Positions 54,486-60,000 of a stretch of 60,000 nucleotides of DNA are shown here, piece after piece. The translations under genes and the position numbers were made by a program. How positions within the stretch are numbered: position 1 is the stretch's first letter; each line of letters opens with the position of its first letter. Origin of the DNA: Strigamia acuminata (taxonomy: Eukaryota > Arthropoda > Chilopoda > Geophilomorpha > Linotaeniidae); the NCBI GenBank assembly GCA_949358305.1, contig OX442314.1, positions 13,759,060 through 13,819,059 on the forward strand, written 5' to 3'. Under the pieces are notes generated by a model. The model did no database searches. It saw only the letters and a list, made by a program, of their open reading frames with translations, and was not told the DNA's origin.

Positions 54486-56352
54486 CTGTTTAAATAATAA
54501 GTCTTACTGAAAGCAACTTCAACTTGAATCAACACTTGGCAATTAGCCGACACCAACATTTCGATATTAATACGAATAAACGATCCTGTCGAAGCTACAC
54601 TGTGCGGTCTTGTGTTATTGTGTATTTTAAATTGCATCAATAGAGGACTCGTTTCTCTCTGTCCATCTCGAATAGTCACTATGCCCGAATCATTAACTGA
54701 ACTCTCTATTTTTAAGAAATGAATTGTGAATATTTTCTTATTTTCGGTTTGAAACTCCTGTATAAATTAAAAAAAAAAATAAAATAAAATAAAATAAAAA
54801 ATAAATAAAAAACAGTGAAAAGGAAAATAAAAATGTAATTAGAATCTGCGTAAATCAACTTACCCTGTAACACGATATTGGGTGAAAATTTACTGCCTGT
54901 TGAAACAGAAAATGCGTTGGATACTGTTGGGCAAAACCTATGTCTGGCGACGTACAAAAATCGGGCGATTTTCCTAAAAAATCCCCTTCATTAAAATAAG
55001 CGTAATAAATTCCGTGTCCGTCGTTTTCAGTCACTTCGGTGTTTTCAACGAGAACCGATCCAACCGAAGTGTTAACAAAAACTCCGTGACCTGCAAATCA
55101 TCGAATGCTTATCGTGTTAATTACAATGCAACCGTACGAAATTTACCTTTATTTTCTGATATAATACTGTCCACAATTTCTACGGGTGATGTGCATTCAG
55201 ATATGTTAATTGCGTTGTATTTGGACGCCCGAATAGTGATATTTAGCATTCGTGGAGCAACTCCCACAATCTGCAGTGCAGATGATAATTCTCCGACTCT
55301 GTTGTTCCCAGCATTTAGTATGTCAATGTACTCTAATATCGAATCAGAAACAATTTTTTTCCTTCCTAAATCGTGATCAGTTGCTTCGGAGGATTTGGCA
55401 TTATCGAACGTAATTCCCCGCCAATTATTCTGATTCGGTTGGTTGGTGTTCGATAGAGGATGACAACGAATGCCGATAAAAGAATAGAAATCTAAAAAAT
55501 ATATAAAAATATAAAAATCTATTTCTACAAAATTAATTTACACTTTCTTACCGCAAACTCCTTTGCCCAATCTTCGTCTATCCCACCTGCATTCCTTCAA
55601 ACTCGTTTCATTTCCTTCACAGCCCGGTGAAATCAATTCCACCGACGGAACATTTGAATCAACGTGATCAAACCACTGATAAAATTCACCCGACGTAAGC
55701 CCCAGACTTCGACAAGTCGCATTATAATCCGCTTCCGTCCAACTACATTTAAAAAAAAAAATTAAATTGTAACTGCAATTAAATTTTTAAAACCAAAACA
55801 CTTACTTTAACGATGTGCAAACACTCCGCCACTTATGATTATGAAACACCTGTAGTTTCCCTTCATGGATAGACGATCCGCCAACTAGACGTATATCCTT
55901 GCCATTAAACTCAGCTTTATCGAAAATTTTTCCCTTTAGTCGCACAAATTGAATTCGATTGTGGGCAGTTCCCTAGAAACAAAAAACAATAATAATAAAA
56001 AAATAAAAAAAAATAAAAAAAATACTAAATTTAAAGGCGAAATAGCAAAATATCGATTCAAACATTCTCCATCACACTCGCGCATCGATATAACTGATAT
56101 TACCTGAGCTCTTATCGTTCCTTTGACCGTTATCCCAACACCCGGGTGAAAATACACGACAACTCCAGGTTCGACGACCAAATTTCCATCTTCCGTGACG
56201 AGCACATCTCGTTTTGCGACGTACGGCGATTTGTCTCGCTTCCACACTTCGTTCCTATCCACGTATCCAGCGATTTCAATAATTGACACAACGGGAGGAA
56301 TAATCAACGCCGCAAACACAATAAACGACACCACACCGTTCCACCTGGCCAT
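47191..56352 (-). CDS. bark: Bark beetle/Anakonda tricellular junction protein
   Basis: Sixteen exons give 2,697 residues: 56352-56104, 55972-55806, 55742-55552, 55491-55147, 55090-54864, 54757-54508, 54429-51958, 51890-49910, 49842-49346, 49284-48845, 48767-48511, 48445-48297, 48242-48148, 48079-47869, 47806-47673, 47619-47191. A signal peptide covers about 1-23. The ectodomain repeats a module three times: an EPGV.V.F.PGVGI.V.G strand block, an SRCR domain (about 110-213, 937-1047, 1748-1866), right-handed beta-helix repeats, and a CUB-like domain (the last at about 1962-2126). A C-type lectin-like domain (CLPGWERIGGACHHYF, about 2409-2510), one TM helix (about 2525-2547) and a 150-residue tail follow. 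In Drosophila, Bark/Anakonda organises epithelial tricellular septate junctions (known); the same role is inferred here. The tail repeats K.YLETSLD twice. Intron 13 is GC-AG. Exon 8 has an in-frame 18-bp duplication. Confidence 0.96.
50492..50527 (-). repeat. bark: in-frame 18-bp tandem duplication in bark exon 8
   Basis: Two perfect copies of an 18-base unit (50492-50509 and 50510-50527) encode DTQKGF twice in the third SRCR domain, just after its first cysteines. Complete identity, including silent positions, suggests a young duplication or an assembly artefact. Confidence 0.9.
54455..54482. repeat. (ATT)n microsatellite in bark intron 6
   Basis: About nine ATT units within the 78-bp intron between exons 6 and 7. 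The intron has no in-frame stop, so retention would add an asparagine run to the protein. Confidence 0.95.
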
Positions 56353-57020
56353 GATCTTTGCTGTGACTCACGTTCCTCGCGAAGGACTTTGAACCATGTC
56401 GCCAAAGGTGCATACAATTTATCGCCGCACTCCCGCCTCGCTCCCACCTGCAGTATCGGTTCCGGATTTATCTTGGCGCACTTTCCCGCCTAAATTTCTG
56501 ACGTATACAGGTGTGCACGAGGTGAATCAAGCAGAAGAAATGATCCCACTGCCTGCAGGCGCATTCCAGCTCGCGTTGCGTAGCAACCGTATGAACGCTT
56601 TGCTGACCTATTTTCTGTCGCACACACGCGTTTTATTATTATAGTACATTCTGGTTGTCTTGGAAACCGGTTTTAAAGACAACCTGGAGGGCCTTCTCGA
56701 TTTCCCTCTTGTCACATTCGCTTTAAGTTATTTGCTTGTCGGTGTCTTACATGAAATTGGCTGAAATAGAATATTAAGAGAGAAAAATATGGCGCATAAA
56801 AAAAGGTGAGATTCTTTGGATTGGCAAAGAGGAAATCAAATGTTCCGTGATGTGGCCACACCCTTTATGTTTAAAGCGATATCTCATCACCACCCAACAC
56901 TTTGAATCGATTTTTCAGATCGTGTTGAATATTTAAACACAAAGTCCATGGATTTACCACATAATTGCTGCTCTTTATGTTTAAATTGTTCTCTTGTTTT
57001 GTTATTTTTATTTTTTTTAT
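56353..57020. promoter_or_regulatory. intergenic region between FANCL end and bark start; likely bark promoter
   Basis: 668 bp on the minus-strand path from FANCL to bark. The part next to bark (56.39-56.64 kb) is GC-richer and contains E-box words (CACCTG/CAGGTG). The part next to FANCL is AT-rich, and the AATAAA overlapping the FANCL stop is at its edge. No TATA box could be placed with confidence. Confidence 0.4.
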
Positions 57021-58797
57021 TTATTTAAAAAATTGGATTATTTTTACCTTGCCGCAGTAAGGACAGTCGCCGAAAATCACATTAAAGCTCAACCGACTCG
57101 ATGGCAGCACTTTTAGCCACTAGAAAACGACAAAGTGCGAGTAATTTAATCGATTTTGTGGTCGACATTAATGGGTTGATGGGTTTATTTTATTTCTCTT
57201 ACTTCGTAGAGGCAAGCAGAGTGAAATGGTTGCCTACATCTACTGTCATCGCAAATTTTGTCCGGTGTACTGTCGTCGAGATGGTAGGAATAACAAATGG
57301 CACAAGCAACAACAAAATCCTATTACAAAAATGCAAAAAAACAAGTATTACATGATGAAAGAAGCAGAATACATCTATTTTTACCTCCTTTTTAGTGAGT
57401 TCTCGAGAAGGAAAAGTAATTTCGAGCACATTTTGAATGTTCTCCAAGAGATTGCTGTTGAAATCCCTGATTGAAATTGAAAAAACGGTTTAAATAAAAA
57501 TAATGAAAAACAATTTGCAGGAATAATGACCATTTATTTAAATTGGAGTTGAAGCGGTCACGAAGGGGGATTATTGATTGATCAGACCCCAGAAATGAAC
57601 ATTCAGGAATGGCAAAACAGTTGTGTGGGTCAACTTGTATTTGAATAGATGCGCTGGTATCTGAAACAATACAAACAGATTAGTTTTATTTATTTTTACT
57701 CAGTAAAATTAATCAGTGCGACTCACTGATGGCTAAACGACGATTGGTGTCTTTCCTCATTGGTTTTTCCGGTTCCAAAATCCACGCATTGCTGTCTAGT
57801 TCGTCCATTATGTACCAGAATTGTTGGAATGATGAAATGTATTTACAAAATTGTTGGTGGATATGATTCAAGCAGCAGGACTGTGATAATAAAAATTATT
57901 TACAAATAAAATTAACTTTGTTTTCAAAATGTGTTGCTAATTAACCGTGTTCCATGGCAGAGCAAATTGTACAGGCAAATCAGTGGTAAAAGTTGGAGCG
58001 TCGTTTGGATACTTGAAATAAAAGATTGGGAATAAGAAATGTATTTGTGTTAGGTATATTTTTGTTACATTTTCTGGTATTTCCATTGTAATTTCATGTT
58101 CGCGGCCACAATTGTCCACTTCACGGATCTTTAATAGGTCTAAATTTTCATTTACGTAGGAAAGGCTGAAATTAAATAATTTGATTAAAACTTTATTATA
58201 AAAAAATTGTGAATTACTTAGTCCATCCAAAATCTTCAATATCTTTTAATAACTGAAGTGAGTAGGAGTGCATGAACTGATTTCTTGTTTTTGTTTGCTT
58301 GCACTTAACTTCCTATAAAATTTTAAATAAAATAATTAAATTTTTTATTATTTCATTAATATCTAAAATATTTATACCAAAATATTTTGTAGCTCCACCA
58401 AAAAGGCTTTCAAATCAGAACACTGGCTCAATCTCTACAAGTTTATTAGCACTTAATAAACACAATTAAAAGTTATAACAAAATATACTAAACCTGTTTA
58501 ATAACATTGGTATTTCCACACAATAAATACTGCAATTTCCAATGGCCACGTATTCTTGCATTCCCCACATCACCGTCAGGAGGCAACTCGACAGAAACTT
58601 GAATATCCTCTTTCTATAAAAATAAATAAATCGTTTTACACGCCATATTTATCTTTGTCATTTGTTTAACTTACTCCCACCGAGATAAATCCGTCAAATG
58701 CGCTGAAGTCTGAATTTCGAGGAATTAATAGAGGGAATAATAAATTAATTTCCACTCCCAGTTCTGCAGCTGTTTTCGTTCCTGTTACTGTATTCAT
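57021..58797 (-). CDS. FANCL: FANCL, E3 ubiquitin-protein ligase of the Fanconi anaemia core complex
   Basis: Eleven exons give 379 residues (human protein 375): 58797-58675, 58613-58494, 58434-58378, 58312-58218, 58165-58069, 58011-57946, 57880-57727, 57660-57531, 57466-57385, 57319-57203, 57119-57021. The N-terminal ELF region has LLFPLLIPRN and FDGFISV. The central double-RWD region has MDELDSNAWILEPEKP, PECSFLGSDQ and NVLEITFPSREL, all matching FANCL. The C-terminal RING keeps all eight zinc ligands (C314, C317, C331, C336, H341, C344, C366, C369) plus I316 and W348, which contact the E2 UBE2T in known FANCL structures. FANCL monoubiquitinates FANCD2 and FANCI during cross-link repair. 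Exon 8 must end at AAATG|gtcatt to restore NKWDFNSN. The last nine codons run past a possible donor (AAG|gtaaaa) to TAA, so the extreme C-terminus is uncertain. AATAAA overlaps the stop. Confidence 0.95.
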
Positions 58798-60000
58798 GTT
58801 TGTTGTTTTTCTTTTAACAGTTTGTATAAATGTGCCTCACTAACACTTCGTGGGCTTATTTCACAACTTTTTTCCCAAAAAAACGAATAAAAGTGCACTG
58901 CCGATATGTGTGCCAGCCTCCCTGCTGGATTTCTTTATTCAATCATTCTACCGAATCGAGTATAAACGGTTTTTCCTGGGATTTTCCGCCACTTCCGCCA
59001 TGTGCGGGAATATCGAAAACCAGGTCCAACCCACATTCTTTGTTTAGTGAAGTCACCGCGAGAAGTCTCTTCTAAGCAGCTATTAAATAATGAGTTAAAC
59101 AGCGTGCATTCCGTATGTGTTATCAAAACAATTATGATTCAGATGTTTTTTGACCTCCACGTTGCCGAATCTTTCCCAGGCCATCTACTAAGGATAAATT
59201 TTCGTGACTAGTCCGACACGGCTTGTTGGATTGCAAGTTATTTTCGTACCTTGCGTGCGAACCTCGTTCGAGCGACCGAATAGTGGAAGCAGACTGAGAA
59301 AAAAATTTTAAAAAACGACGGATAATAATTGAAGTGAATTGAACTGACCGAGGTCCTCCAAGCGCTCTGTTAACACACAGGAGTTGACTGAGACTGAGGT
59401 TTGTAATTTTTAGGCTGGTTTGTGTTATGATTATCAGTTTTTAATCTTAAAAAATGTATAATTTTATTTTAAGTCATAATCAATGAATGAATGAGTGAGG
59501 AGTTTGTTTATTTTTAGTGTCCATTTCAGCTGGGCATTTAATCAATATTGTTTTTGTCCAGGTTTTATGAGTGCATCGAATGGGAAAAATAGAGCAGTAA
59601 CAACATCACAAACTACGATTGATTTATTCATAGTGTACATCACATTTTGTATTCAAATCGGAAACAATGGATTCATGTTTGAGTGCGGTAGAGGAAGGTA
59701 AATATTTGCAGTTGTATAGAATTTAAATTTAAATTTTTTTTATTTTATTTTTTTTATTTTTTATTTTTTTGGTTAAAGTTGGGTTCACTTTGGAATTTTT
59801 CTTCGCGATAGCCTATAAGGGTATTGTTGTGTAAATCAGTTATCGCGGAAGATTAAAGACTTAACCCCAACTGGCCTAATTTTTACCAAAAAATAGCTCG
59901 GTCATGTTTCCCGTGGGAAGAGAATTTAAAAATGAAAAAAATAAAATTTTTTTGAAAAAATATTTTTCGAAGTTTTTGGGTTTTTATTTATTTTTTTTTT
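58798..60000. other. upstream flank of FANCL and start of a possible next gene
   Basis: The first 300 bases probably hold the FANCL promoter. 59.2-59.45 kb looks like a 5' UTR (mixed composition, no long frame). The region ends in very AT-rich sequence. Only one candidate exon (59567-59697) is seen. Confidence 0.4.
59567..59697 (+). CDS. possible first coding exon of a downstream gene
   Basis: ATG at 59567 follows a splice-acceptor-like tttttgtccag and opens 43 codons, ending at a good donor (GGAAG|gtaaat). The product begins MSASNGKNRAV and contains a hydrophobic stretch, IDLFIVYITFCIQI. I recognise no family, and the continuation is outside the window. It could be chance. Confidence 0.2.

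Noticed and set aside
51950-54679. Reading bark exons 6 and 7 as one continuous exon
   Set aside because: The frame is open only because a 78-bp intron with good splice sites lacks stops; the insert is an Asn/Phe low-complexity run absent from the domain pattern.

Overview
The window is AT-rich, intron-bearing animal DNA. Gene content points to an arthropod: the largest gene encodes a bark beetle/Anakonda-type tricellular junction protein, introns in the gene cluster are mostly 50-130 bp, and a probable 5S rRNA-derived SINE and several small DNA-transposon families lie between genes. I cannot fix the species. A non-drosophilid pancrustacean such as a springtail or crustacean is my best guess, from gene style only. 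There are no prokaryotic features.

Layout. Positions 1 to about 23.9 kb contain no gene I can recognise. They hold microsatellites, hAT-like fragments, a nested pair of short inverted-repeat elements (9.7-10.9 kb), a foldback repeat (14.2-14.4 kb) and an element carrying an internal minisatellite (20.6-21.0 kb). From 23.9 to 28.6 kb, plus strand, is a two-exon TMEM229B-like membrane protein gene; its 4.2 kb intron contains the 5S-type SINE. From 28.6 to 41.6 kb there is again no recognised gene, but there are GC-richer islands, one ORF-dense segment (36.87-37.35 kb) and TAATTA-rich blocks.

From 41.6 to 58.8 kb is a dense cluster. It holds methyltransferase A (minus, with a second possible first exon), a VRK-family kinase (plus), methyltransferase B (minus, paralogue of A), the 2,697-residue bark/Anakonda protein (minus, 16 coding exons) and FANCL, the RING E3 ligase of the Fanconi anaemia pathway (minus, 11 coding exons). 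Exon models were built by hand; every splice phase was checked for consistency and every model ends in a stop. The last 1.2 kb may hold the first exon of another plus-strand gene.

The genes do not form one pathway. Bark builds tricellular occluding junctions, FANCL and VRK are nuclear or genome-maintenance proteins, the two methyltransferases are cytosolic-type small-molecule enzymes, and TMEM229B is a poorly understood membrane protein. The main structural interest is the methyltransferase duplication split by an opposite-strand kinase, the alternative first exon, a GC-AG intron and an in-frame 18-bp duplication in bark, and the nested transposons.
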